Shown: positions 1-9,524 of the stretch, in pieces | Layout of the letters: each line of letters starts with the position of its first letter | Numbering within the stretch: position 1 is the stretch's first letter | Origin: Palsa-1033 sp963735455 | Lineage (GTDB): Bacteria; Chloroflexota; Limnocylindria; Limnocylindrales; CSP1-4 | Assembly: GCA_963735455.1 (NCBI GenBank) | Contig: CAVTKZ010000002.1 | Location: 806,001 to 870,000, forward strand | Length of the DNA: 64,000 nt | Direction of reading: 5' to 3' | Notes under the pieces: generated by a model | What the model was told of the DNA's origin: nothing | Database searches by the model: none | The model's input: only the letters and a program-made list of their open reading frames with translations | Translations under genes and position numbers: made by a program

Positions 1-1
1 G

Positions 2-1127
2 GACGCATTGCTGGCCGCCGGCGACCTCCAGGACGCGGTCGGCCTGTACCAGCGGGTGATCGGCCATCCTGACGCGGCGGTCACCGCCGCTGCCCTGCTG
101 GGCATCGGCAACGTCTTCTTCCGGGCGAGCGAGGAGGACCAGGCGCTGGCCAGCTGGCGGGCGGCCGTGGCGGTCGGCGAGACCCCCAGCAGCTACCCGG
201 CCTGGCGGAGCATCGCCGCCGAGCAGGTCCGCCGGGGCAACCTGCCCGAGGCGATCAAGGCCTACCGCGAGGCGGATCGGCGGGCGCCGCCGGGCGACAA
301 GGCCGAGATCGCCTCGCGCCTCGGCTGGCTGGCCAAGGAGACCGGCAATGCCGGCGCCGCCCGGCGCTACTTCGCCCGCAGCCGGGGCGCCGGGCTGCCG
401 TTCTCGATCACCTACGCGATCATCGCGATCACGGTCGTGGCCTACCTCCTGGCGCCGCCCGACAACTACGGCCGGACTCGATCTTCGGCCGGCTGCTCCT
501 CGACAAGAGCCTGGTCGCGAGCGGCGAGTACTGGCGCCTGTTGACGGTGGCCCTCCTGCACGAGGGCGTCCTGCACCTGGCCTTCAACATGTATGCCCTG
601 TACCTCGTCGGGCCGGTCGTCGAACGGATCTACGGCTGGAAGCTGTTCATCTTCCTGTACCTGGCCTGCGACCTCGCGGCGTCGGTGGCCAGCTTCGTCT
701 TCGGCGACCCACTGATCGGCTCGGTCGGTGCCTCGGGCGCGATCTTCGGCCTGTTCGGCTGCCTGTTCGTGGCCGGCCGGCTGCACAACCCGATCCTCGA
801 CCGCCAGAGCCGGAGCCTGGCCGCCCAGGTCGGCACCCTGATCGTCTTCAACCTGTTCATCGGCTTCACCTTCGGCGCCGGCACGATCGACAACTTCGCC
901 CACATCGGCGGCCTGCTGGCCGGCGCCTGGCTCGGAGCGGTCCTCGTCCCGCGCGGCGTGCCGACCCTGGCCAGCGGCTGGGTCCGGACGAACGGGCTGC
1001 CCCTGCCGACCGACCCCCGGGCCAGTACCTGGCTGCGGATCCTGGCGCGTCGGCGGCCCTGCTCGCGCTGTGCGTGCTGGGCGTGGTCGTCGGCAGCGAC
1101 CCGGCCCGCTTCGCCGTGCTGCGCTAG
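2..1127 (+). CDS. TPR-rhomboid family intramembrane serine protease (5'-partial, two frameshifts)
   Basis: The first ~125 residues are helical TPR-like repeats (for example YRQRVIGHPDAA-type and AIKAYREADRRAP segments). They are followed by a membrane rhomboid domain with the GASG serine motif (Ser codon 733-735) and the partner His in HIGG (901-903), so the catalytic dyad of rhomboid proteases is present. It would cleave membrane protein segments within the bilayer. Reading runs open to the left edge, so the true start may lie outside. The frame changes near 470 (one C missing restores PDNYGPDSIFG) and near 1050 (one G missing restores LRILGASAALLAL), and the protein ends at 1127. The gene converges on the histidine kinase with a 2-base gap. 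Family call is firm; substrate unknown. Confidence 0.8.
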
Positions 1128-1129
1128 GC

Positions 1130-2639
1130 CTACCAGGGCATCCGCGGGGTGCGTGGCAGGTGGACGATCACCCGCGCGCCGCGCGGGGCGAGGCTCTCGG
1201 CCTGGGCCTCGCCGCCGTGGGCCCGGGCCAGCTCGCGCACGATCGCCAGGCCCAGGCCGCTGCCCTGGCCGCTGCGGGCGGGGTCGCCCCGGTAGAAGCG
1301 ATCGAAGATCCGCTCGGTCGCGCCGGGCGGGAAGCCGGGCCCGTCGTCGCTCACCAGGAGGGTGATCCACTCGGCTGAGGCCCGCGCCTCGAGCCAGACG
1401 TGGCCGCCGGGGGAGGGCACGACCGACAGGGCGTTCTCGATCAGGTTGCCCAGGATCCGGTCGACCGCCACCCGGTCGGCGCTGAAGCCGAGGTCGGGCG
1501 GCTGGGCGATCGGCGCCGCCGGCGCTGCGGGGCCGACCTCCGATCCGGCCGCTGGCGACGGAGGGGCAGCGGGCTGCGCGGTCGCGCCGATCACTGCCAG
1601 CTCGATGCCCTTGCCCGCGGCACGGGCCCGGAAGCGGTCGACGGTCTGGTCGAGGAGCGCGCCGGCGTCGATCTGCTCGGGTCGCAGCTCGCCGGCCCCG
1701 GTCCGCAGCCGGTCCATGGTGTCGAGCTCGGCTCACCAGCCGCTCCAGGCGGGTGGCCTCCTCGCCGATCGTGCGCGCCGCCTTGATCGCCTCCGGTCCG
1801 CCGGCGGTGCCGTCGGCGATCGCGGCGGCGAAGCCGCCGATCACGGTCAGCGGCGTGCGCAGGTCATGGCGCAGGTTGGCCAGCAGGCGCTCCTCGCGCT
1901 CACGGGTCGCCCGGAGCTCGGCGGTCATCGCGTTGAAGTGCTCGGTCAGCTCGCGGACCTCGCCCGGTCCCTCGACCGGCAGCGGCCCCTGCGGCGCGGC
2001 CCCGGCCATCCCGGCCGGGCCGGATCCCCCGGGCGGCGAGCCAGTCGAGGGCAGGGCAGCGGTCGCGTGCTGGAGCCGGCGCAGCGGTCCGGTCACCGAG
2101 CGCGACAGGACGTAGGCGAGCGGGCCGCCGACAAGCAGGACGGCCAGCAGCCCGATCGGGATGCTCCGGGCCAGATCGCCGAGGGCCTCGGCCCCAGATC
2201 GGTCGAGGGTGGCGAAGACGACCGAGCGGGCATTGACCTTGGTCGCCGCCCAGGAGTGGGGCTTGCCGTCGGCGAAGTCCGACGTGGCGTGGGCATCCTG
2301 GCCGCGCAACGTGGCCGTGGTCAGGTCGACCGTGCCGGTCACCGATGGGAAGTTGTTGATCGGGTGGAGCTGGCCATCGGCGGTCGCCAGCATGATGTCG
2401 ACCCCGTTCGCGGCCAGCTGCTTCTGGGTGTCGGCCAGGGCGCCCTGCAGGTTGCCCGCGGCGATGCTCGCCCGGAGCTGGGGCAGGAGGCTGTCGGCGA
2501 GGTCGGCCATCCGGCTCTCGGTCGAGGCCCGATGGAGGTCGCGCAGGACCACGAAGACGGTGCCCCCGATCGCGACCAGGAGGGCCAGGGCCAGGGCTGC
2601 GAAGCTGGCCAGGATCCGGCCGCTCAGGCTGCGGGGCAC
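1130..2639 (-). CDS. two-component sensor histidine kinase (one frameshift)
   Basis: Membrane histidine kinase: N-terminal transmembrane helix (residues 8-32), ~120-residue periplasmic sensor, second helix (~158-178), HAMP-like linker, HisKA with phospho-acceptor His258 in LRHDLRTPL, then the ATPase domain with N box (NLIENA), G1 (DDGPGF), F box and G2 (GSGLGL). The frame changes near 1727: removing one C restores LVSELDTMDRLR and joins both halves, so kinase function is likely intact in the living cell. A Pro/Gly/Ala-rich insert at ~197-224 lies between HAMP and HisKA. It starts 6 bases after the response regulator stop, so the two form an operon. The sensor domain is not recognisable and the signal is unknown. 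Confidence 0.85.
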
Positions 2640-2645
2640 GCTCGG

Positions 2646-3338
2646 TCAGCCCGGAATCGGTTCGCGGGCGGGCGGCACGAGCCGGTAGCCCAGGCCCCGG
2701 ATCGTCTCGATCGCCGGACCGTCGTCGCCCAGCTTCTTGCGCACCTCGGCCACGTGGACATCGACGGTCCGAGTCTCACCCGGGAAGTCCGTGCCCCACA
2801 CGCCCTCGAGCAGCGCGTCGCGGGTCAGGACGATGCCGGCATCCCGGGCGAGGGCCGCCAGCAGGTCGAACTCGCGGGCGCGCAGCTCGAGGCGGCGCGC
2901 TCCGACCGTGGCCTCCCTCCGGCGCGGATCGATCCGGAGGTCGCCCACCTCGATCGGCCGACCGCCTCGGCCGGTGGCCTCCGTCCGCCGGAAGATCGCC
3001 TTGATCCGGGCGACCAGCGCCCGCGGGTTGAACGGCTTGGCCACGTAGTCGTCAGCCCCCAGCTCGAGGCCCACGATCGAGTCGACGACGTCGTCGCGAG
3101 CGGTCAGCATCACGATCGGCACGTCGCCCCGCCGGCGGAGCTCGCGGCAGACCTCGAAGCCATCGACCTTGGGCAGCATCAGGTCGAGGATCACCAGGTC
3201 CGGGTCATGCCGGGCGTGGAGGACCAGGCCTTCCTCGCCGTCCGAGGCGGCCAGGACCGCCCAGCCTTCCTTCTCCAGGTACAGCCGGAGCAGCTCGACG
3301 ATGTTGCGCTCGTCGTCGACGACCAGGATCGTCTTCAT
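2646..3338 (-). CDS. OmpR/PhoB-family response regulator
   Basis: 230-residue regulator: receiver domain with acidic pair D8/D9, phospho-acceptor D52 (VILDLMLP), Thr79 and Lys101 (KPF), then a winged-helix DNA-binding domain ending GLGYRLVP, typical of the OmpR/PhoB family. ATG at 3336-3338 was chosen because the receiver domain starts there; the open frame continues upstream without homology. A TATCCT box lies 9 bases before this ATG, so the transcript is probably leaderless. First gene of the regulator-kinase operon. A 9-bp direct repeat with 11-bp period upstream suggests that it controls its own promoter. Confidence 0.92.
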   Translation of the reverse strand: MKTILVVDDERNIVELLRLYLEKEGWAVLAASDGEEGLVLHARHDPDLVILDLMLPKVDGFEVCRELRRRGDVPIVMLTARDDVVDSIVGLELGADDYVAKPFNPRALVARIKAIFRRTEATGRGGRPIEVGDLRIDPRRREATVGARRLELRAREFDLLAALARDAGIVLTRDALLEGVWGTDFPGETRTVDVHVAEVRKKLGDDGPAIETIRGLGYRLVPPAREPIPG

Positions 3339-3347
3339 CTCGGGGCG

Positions 3348-3353
3348 AGGATA
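3348..3353 (-). promoter_or_regulatory. -10 box of response regulator operon, leaderless type
   Basis: TATCCT read on the minus strand, 9 bases before the regulator ATG. The same hexamer is used by three TTGACN-containing promoters in this window. No good -35 is visible; the expected place is occupied by the palindrome GGCCCGATCGGGCC (3357-3370), which suggests activator dependence. Confidence 0.55.
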
Positions 3354-3380
3354 CGCGGCCCGATCGGGCCCGGTGCCGGC

Positions 3381-3400
3381 GCGTGTAAGCGGCGTGTAAG
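3381..3400. promoter_or_regulatory. direct-repeat operator, likely OmpR-type regulator site
   Basis: GCGTGTAAG occurs at 3381-3389 and 3392-3400, a perfect 9-bp direct repeat with 11-bp period. OmpR/PhoB regulators bind such tandem half sites on one DNA face. It lies upstream of the regulator -10 and between the divergent operon and the MetE-like gene, so it could act on either. Confidence 0.5.
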
Positions 3401-3446
3401 GCGGGCACGGTGGGGCGTGACAGCCGACTGGCCGGCCGTTCGCCCA

Positions 3447-3474
3447 CTGACCCCCGCGGGCAATGCCGTAGGAT
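3447..3474 (+). promoter_or_regulatory. promoter of MetE-like gene, leaderless type
   Basis: CTGACC at 3447-3452, 16-base spacer, TAGGAT at 3469-3474, then 8 bases to the ATG at 3483. The distance predicts transcription starting at or next to the start codon. The -35 is weak. Confidence 0.45.
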
Positions 3475-3482
3475 CGGACCCG

Positions 3483-4498
3483 ATGTTCGCCACCCTCCAT
3501 GGCGCCTATCCCCAGCCAGCCGTCGACGGGTCCGACCCGGCGCTGCTCGAGCGAGCGGTGGCCGAGGTCCTCGAGATCCAGGTCGCGGCCGGCCTGACCC
3601 TGCTCACCGACGGCGGCCTGCGTCATCCGGACCTGCTCCGGCAGACGGTTGCCGGCCTGGCCGGAATCGACCTCAGCAGCGGTAGCCTGCCGCTCGTCGT
3701 CGAGCTGCCGGCCTGGCAGCGGCCCGGCCTCGTCGAGCTCCTGGCGGCAGACCGCGGAGCTCAGCGACCTGCCGGTCAAGGCCCGCCTGGTGGGGCCGTA
3801 CACCCTCGGCCGGCGGGTCGAGCGGGGCGGCTTCGACCGACGGTTACTGACCCTGGCCTTCGCGGCGGCGCTCAATGCCGAGCTGGCGGCGCTGGCCGAT
3901 GCCGGCTGTCCGTTCGTCCAGGTCGAGGAGGATGACGCGACCGCCATCGGCCTCGACATCGACGAGCAGGCCCTCTTCCGGGAGGCCCACGCGGATCTCC
4001 TGTCCGGCCTGCCCGACGCGTCGGCGGCCTTCCACCGGAGCCTGGCGATCAGTGGCGGCAACGCCGACCTGGCCGGCCCCGAGACCTTCTTCGAGGCGCC
4101 CTACGAAAGCTACTTCTTCGACCTGATCCAAGGTCCCGACAACTGGCGGCTGATCACCCGGGCGCCGCGCGAACGGGGCATCGTGTGCGGGGCCGTCGAT
4201 GCCCGCGATCCGCGGATCGATGACAAGGAGCTGGTCGTCTGGGCGGCGTCGTACGCGGCCAGCGGCGGGCGGGGCTTCGAGCGGGTCGGCGTCGCCCCGG
4301 CGGGCAGCCTGGCCGGCCTCGAACCCGAGATCGCCCAGCGCAAGATCGAGGTCCTCGGGCACCTCGGCCCGGATCGTCGAGGCGCGCGCCGAGACGCCGA
4401 TCCAGGCCCAGCTCGATCCCCGGGCGATCGACAGCCGGAGCGCCGCGGTCGGCCGCTGGACGCCGCCCTCCGAGCTGCCTCCGCAGCGGCGGCGCTGA
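3483..4498 (+). CDS. MetE-like (cobalamin-independent methionine synthase fold) protein, two frameshifts
   Basis: About 338 residues resembling the C-terminal barrel of cobalamin-independent methionine synthase in its short archaeal/YxjG form: N-terminal ARLVGPYTLG-like and EEDDAT segments, GGNADL, and GAVDARDPRIDD strand. Frames change near 3748 (drop one G: LLRQTAELSDLP) and near 4368 (drop one G: LGHLARIVEARAET). The zinc ligands expected in MetE are not seen: the H-x-C-x-GN position reads AISGGN, and the D-C-G-L position reads AGSLAGL. It may therefore bind a related pterin or methyl donor without zinc, or be a non-catalytic relative. It is divergent from the two-component operon and precedes the CODH genes without an obvious functional link. 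Confidence 0.6.
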
Positions 4499-4649
4499 GC
4501 CGCCCGCCCGGTTCGGGCTGAGCCGGCCAGCGGTGGCTTGCCGTGACGCTGATCCGGGTTGCCAGCCGACCGTCGCGGTGCCAGCATTGGCGGACGATCT
4601 CTGGGTATCGACGCAGCAACGCCGAACGGCCGAGTGGAGGGCATGCCAG

Positions 4650-5150
<501 letters not shown>

Positions 5151-5165
5151 CAGGGAGGGCGAGCA

Positions 5166-7565
5166 ATGACCACCGACCTCGTCGGCGCCTCCGTCAAGCG
5201 GGTCGAAGACCCGCGCTTCATCACCGGCAAGGGCCGCTATCTCGACGACATCAAGCTCGCCGGGATGACCTACATGAGCATCCTGCGCAGCCCCTACGCC
5301 CACGCCAACATCCGCTCGATCGACACCTCCGCGGCGAAGGCGATGCCCGGCGTGGTCCTGGTCCTGACCGGCGCCGACATCCCCTACAACCCGCTGCCGA
5401 TGGCCTGGCCGGCGGGCGGCGTGGCCGGCATCCAGAACAACATCAACACGCCGCGAGTGCTGGCGACCGACAGCGTCAAGTGGACCGGTGAGGGCGTCGC
5501 CGCGGTGATCGCCGAGACGGCAGCCCAGGCCGTCGACGCGCTCGAGGCGATCGTCGTCGACTGGGAGCCGCTTGCGGTCGTGGTCGATGCGGAGAAGGCG
5601 ACCCAGCCGGGCGCACCGCAGCTCCACGAGAACGCGCCCAACAACGTCGTCTTCAACTGGACGGTCGGCAACAAGGCAGGCACCGACGCCGCGGTCGATT
5701 CGGCCGAGGTCGTCGTCCGCCAGCGGGTCGTCAACCAGCGCCTGATCCCCAACCCGATGGAGGTCCGGGGCGACATCGGCGTGTTCAACCCGGGCACCGA
5801 TGAGTACACGATCTGGATGTCGAGCCAGACGCCGCACATCCAGCGGCTCCTCCTGGCGGCCTTCGTGATGGGCATCCCCGAGCACAAGATCCGGTGCATC
5901 AGCCCGGACGTCGGGGGCGCCTTCGGGTCGAAGATCTTCTGCTACGCGGACATGGCCCTGTGCCTGTTCGCCTCGAAGGCCCTCGACGGGCGCCCGGTCA
6001 AGTGGGTCGAGACCCGCCGCGAGAACTACCAGAGCACGATCCACGGCCGCGACCACATCACCTACCTCGAGATCGCAGGGACCCGCGAGGGCGAGATCAC
6101 CGGCCTGCGGGTCAAGACCTTCGCCAACCTTGGCGGTCGGCTCTCGACGATCGGACCGGGCATCCCGACGACTCTCTACGGCCGGGTCCTGTCGGGCTGC
6201 TACAAGATCCCCAATGTCTACTGCGAGGTGACCGGGGTCTATACCAACACGACCTTCGTCGACGCCTACCGCGGCGCCGGCCGGCCTGAGGCGACCTATG
6301 TCGTCGAACGGGCGATGGACCTCTTCGCCGACGAGATCGGGATGGACCCGGCCGAGCTCCGCCGGCGCAACTTCATCGCCCCGGACAAGTTCCCCTACGA
6401 CAACCCGTCGGGCCTCGGCACGGCGTCCAACGGCGAGAAGATCTACATCGACTCGGGCAACTACGAGCCGGCCCTGGACATGGCCCTCAAGACCGTCGGC
6501 TACGACTCGCTGGCCAAGGCCAAGACCGACGCCCGGGCCCGGGGCAAGTACCTCGGCCTGGGCCTCTCGACGTACATCGAGGTGTGCGGCGTCGCCCCCT
6601 CGAAGTGGATCGGCGCCGTCGGCGAGGGCTGGGGCGCGGCGATGTGGGAATCGGCCAACCTGAAGGTCCACCTGACCGGCAAGGTCGTCCTGACCATGGG
6701 CACCCAGCCCCAGGGCCAGGGCCATGAGACCACCTATGCCCAGATCATCGCCTCGGAGCTGGGCCTGACCATGGACGACATCATCGTCCAGCACTCGGAC
6801 ACCCAGGGCACGCCGTTCGGCTACGGCTCGTATGGCAGCCGGACCTCGTCGGTCGGCGGGACGGCCGCGGTCAAGGCGGCCGGCAAGATCCGTGAGAAGG
6901 CCCGCCAGTACGCGGCCCACATGCTCGAGGCCTCGGTCGATGACATCGAGGTGGTCGGCGCCGACTATCGGGTCAAGGGCTCACCCGAGAAGAAGAAGAC
7001 CTTCCAGGAGATCGCCTTCGCGCTCGACCTCGGCTTCAGCCTGCCGGCCGGGATGGAGCCCTACCTCGACGAAACGGTCTATCACGACACGCCCAACTGC
7101 ACCTGGCCCTTTGGGACCCACATCGCGATGGTCGAGATCGACGAGGCGACCGGCAAGGTCGACCTCGTCCGCTACGTGGCGGTCGATGACGTCGGCAAGA
7201 AGATCAACCCGATGATCGTCGACGGCCAGCTCCATGGCGGGATCGCCCAGGGCGTCGGCCAGGCGCTCTGGGAGGGCGCCGTCTACGACGACGATGGCCA
7301 GCTCCTGTCGGGCTCGATGCTCGACTACGCCGTGCCCCGCGCGTCATGGTTCCCGCAGTTCGAGCTTGGCGAGACGGTCACCCCCTCGCCGGTCAACCCG
7401 CTCGGGGTCAAGGGCGTGGGCGAGGCCGGCGCGATCGCCAGCACCGCTGCGGTGGCCAACGCCGTGATGGATGCCCTCAGCCCGTTCGGGATCCGCCACC
7501 TCGACATGCCCTTCAGCGCGCCGAAGGTCTGGCGGGCGATGCACGACAAGGAGGCCCGCTCGTGA
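5166..7565 (+). CDS. coxL: form II CODH-type molybdenum hydroxylase large subunit
   Basis: 799-residue molybdopterin-cytosine-dinucleotide subunit. The active-site loop reads AYRGAGR (6264-6284, residues 367-373), the signature of form II CoxL rather than the AYxCSFR of proven CO dehydrogenases; the catalytic Glu is in KGVGEAG (Glu753). Form II enzymes are related to CODH, but their substrate is unsettled: CO oxidation has been reported for some and other hydroxylations are possible. GGGAGG precedes the ATG by 7-8 bases. The stop overlaps the coxM start (GTGA). The frame is intact throughout. Confidence 0.9.
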   Translation: MTTDLVGASVKRVEDPRFITGKGRYLDDIKLAGMTYMSILRSPYAHANIRSIDTSAAKAMPGVVLVLTGADIPYNPLPMAWPAGGVAGIQNNINTPRVLATDSVKWTGEGVAAVIAETAAQAVDALEAIVVDWEPLAVVVDAEKATQPGAPQLHENAPNNVVFNWTVGNKAGTDAAVDSAEVVVRQRVVNQRLIPNPMEVRGDIGVFNPGTDEYTIWMSSQTPHIQRLLLAAFVMGIPEHKIRCISPDVGGAFGSKIFCYADMALCLFASKALDGRPVKWVETRRENYQSTIHGRDHITYLEIAGTREGEITGLRVKTFANLGGRLSTIGPGIPTTLYGRVLSGCYKIPNVYCEVTGVYTNTTFVDAYRGAGRPEATYVVERAMDLFADEIGMDPAELRRRNFIAPDKFPYDNPSGLGTASNGEKIYIDSGNYEPALDMALKTVGYDSLAKAKTDARARGKYLGLGLSTYIEVCGVAPSKWIGAVGEGWGAAMWESANLKVHLTGKVVLTMGTQPQGQGHETTYAQIIASELGLTMDDIIVQHSDTQGTPFGYGSYGSRTSSVGGTAAVKAAGKIREKARQYAAHMLEASVDDIEVVGADYRVKGSPEKKKTFQEIAFALDLGFSLPAGMEPYLDETVYHDTPNCTWPFGTHIAMVEIDEATGKVDLVRYVAVDDVGKKINPMIVDGQLHGGIAQGVGQALWEGAVYDDDGQLLSGSMLDYAVPRASWFPQFELGETVTPSPVNPLGVKGVGEAGAIASTAAVANAVMDALSPFGIRHLDMPFSAPKVWRAMHDKEARS

Positions 7566-8428
7566 TCCCGGCTGCCTTCGACTATGCCCGACCGACCAGC
7601 CTCGACGAGGCCCTTACCCTGCTGGCTCGGGGCGCCGGCTCGGCCAAGGTCCTGGCCGGTGGCCAGAGCCTCCTGCCGCTCATGCGCCTGCGCCTGGCCA
7701 GCCCGGCCAAGCTGATCGACATCGGCCGGATCGCCGAGCTCCGGACGATCCGCGACCTGGGCGGCGGGGCGACCGGGATCGGCGCCCTGGCCACCTACCG
7801 CGATGTCCTCGATTCGAAGCTCGCGACCGGCAATCACCCGATCCTGGCCAGTGCGATCCCGGGCATCGGCGACGTCCAGGTCCGCAACCGGGGCACCCTC
7901 GGAGGGGCGATCGCCCATGCCGACCCAGCCTCGGACATGCCCGCGATCCTGCTCGCCCTCGACGCCTCGGTCGTGATTCGCTCGGGGGCCGGCGAGCGGG
8001 TCGTCGGGATCGACGGCTTCTTCCAGGGCGCCTTCGCCACCGACCTGGCGGAGGACGAGATCCTGACCGAGATCCGCCTGCCGGCGACACCGGCCGGGGC
8101 GGGCATGGCCTACTGCTCGATCGAGCAGCCCGCCTCGGGTTATTCGATGGTCGGCGTTGCGGCGGTCGTCGGGCGGAGCGGCGCTACGATCAGCTCGGCC
8201 CGGGTCGCGATCACCGGCGTGGCCGACGTCGCCTACCGGGCGACCGGCGTCGAGCAGGCCCTGGTCGGCAGCGACGGCAGCTCGGCGGCGATCGACGCGG
8301 CCGCCGGCCATGCCACCGATGGCATCGCCGTCGGCTCGGACTTCAACGCCAATGCCGAATACCGGGCGGCGATGGCCGCCGTCCACGCCAGCCGGGCGAT
8401 CGAAGCGGCGCTCGCCGCAGCCGGCTGA
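7562..8428 (+). CDS. coxM: CODH-type FAD-binding medium subunit (form II cluster)
   Basis: 288-residue flavoprotein subunit. FAD-binding motifs AGGQSLLP (about residues 32-39) and TLGGAIAHAD (about 110-119) are present, followed by the C-terminal CO_deh_flav domain. GTG at 7562 overlaps the coxL stop by four bases, indicating translational coupling. It accepts electrons from the 2Fe-2S subunit and delivers them to the respiratory chain. The order S-L-M differs from the M-S-L order of the form I operon downstream. Confidence 0.92.
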   Translation: MIPAAFDYARPTSLDEALTLLARGAGSAKVLAGGQSLLPLMRLRLASPAKLIDIGRIAELRTIRDLGGGATGIGALATYRDVLDSKLATGNHPILASAIPGIGDVQVRNRGTLGGAIAHADPASDMPAILLALDASVVIRSGAGERVVGIDGFFQGAFATDLAEDEILTEIRLPATPAGAGMAYCSIEQPASGYSMVGVAAVVGRSGATISSARVAITGVADVAYRATGVEQALVGSDGSSAAIDAAAGHATDGIAVGSDFNANAEYRAAMAAVHASRAIEAALAAAG

Positions 8429-8439
8429 CCGGCCAGCGG

Positions 8440-9499
8440 GTGCGGATCGAGCGGCTCGATCCCGGGGGACCCTCCGGACCCCGACCTGGTCGGCGCCGTC
8501 CTGACTGGCGACCTGCAGGTCGGCGCTGAGCGCTGGCCGAAGGGCCGGCGCCTGAGCGCGACCGACCTGGCCAGTCTGGCCCGGGCCGACCCGGCGACGA
8601 TCGTCGGCCGGCGCGAGCGGGGTCGGGCCAGCCTGACCGTCCTGGTGCCCGAGGCCGGCGACATCCACGAGGACGAGGCGGCCCTCCGCCTGGCCGCCGC
8701 CGTGGCCGGCGGGGGGCTGACCCGGCACGGCCCGGCCGAGAGCCGGGTGGACCTGCTCGCCGCGGCGGGCGGCGTGGTCCATGTCCGGATCGGCCTGCTC
8801 GAGCGCCTCAACCGGATCGACATGGTCGAGGTCTTCAGCCTGTTCGACGGCCAGGTCGTCGCGCCCGGCGAGCTGGTCGCCAGTGCCAAGATCGCGCCGC
8901 ACCTGATCCCGGTCGGCGTCCTCGAGCGGGCCGAGGCGGTCGCCGGCCCGCGGGGCCTCGTCGGCGTCGCGCCGTTTGTCGCGCGGCGGGTGGCCGTGGT
9001 GGTCAAGGAATCGCTCCATGCCCTCGCCCGGGAACGCTTCGAGGCCAGCGTGCGAGCCAAGGTCGAGTCGCTGGGCTCCAGGCTGGCTGGCTTCGAGTAC
9101 GTCGAGGACCGTCTCGATTCGGTCGCCCGGGCGCTGCAGGCGGGGAGCGCGATCGCCGACCTGATCCTGACCGCGGGCTCGGCCTCGACCGATCCGTCCG
9201 ACCCATTCTTCGTGGCGATCGATCGCCTGGGCGGGCGGATCGTCCGCCACGGGGTGCCCGCTCATCCCGGCTCGATGCTCTGGCTCGCCCGTCTCGGCCG
9301 GGTCGACATCCTGGGCCTGCCGACCTGCGGGGCCTATTCGAAGGCGACCGCGGCCGACCTGATCCTGCCCCGCCTGCTGACCGGCGAACGGGCCTCCCGC
9401 GGCCTGGTTGCCGGGATCGGCCACGGCGGGGTCCTGACCCGCTCGATGCGCTTCCGCTTCCCGGCCTATGCCCGCGAACTCGACGCTCCCGACGGTTGA
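8440..9499 (+). CDS. molybdopterin-binding protein of the cox cluster (one frameshift)
   Basis: About 353 residues. The C-terminal half has the MoaB/Mog/MoeA-type molybdopterin-binding fold: LILTAGSASTDPSDP, then GVPAHPGSMLWL and ILGLPTCGAYSKATAADLILP, the latter like the PG and GLP motifs of MoeA-type domains. GTG at 8440 gives MRIERLDPG; the frame changes near 8465 (drop one C: LDPGDPPDPDLVG). It lies 11 bases after coxM in the same direction and probably acts in handling or inserting the molybdenum cofactor. It is not MoeA itself, since the other MoeA domains are missing. Function inferred from fold and context. Confidence 0.65.
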
Positions 9500-9512
9500 T
9501 CGGGCGGGGCGC

Positions 9513-9518
9513 TAGATT
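9513..9518 (+). promoter_or_regulatory. possible -10 box before coxD
   Basis: TAGATT lies 6 bases before the coxD ATG and right after the preceding stop codon (9497-9499). This matches the TANNNT leaderless arrangement seen elsewhere in the window and would give coxD-coxE an extra start of transcription. No -35 at proper spacing. Confidence 0.4.
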
Positions 9519-9524
9519 CCGGCG

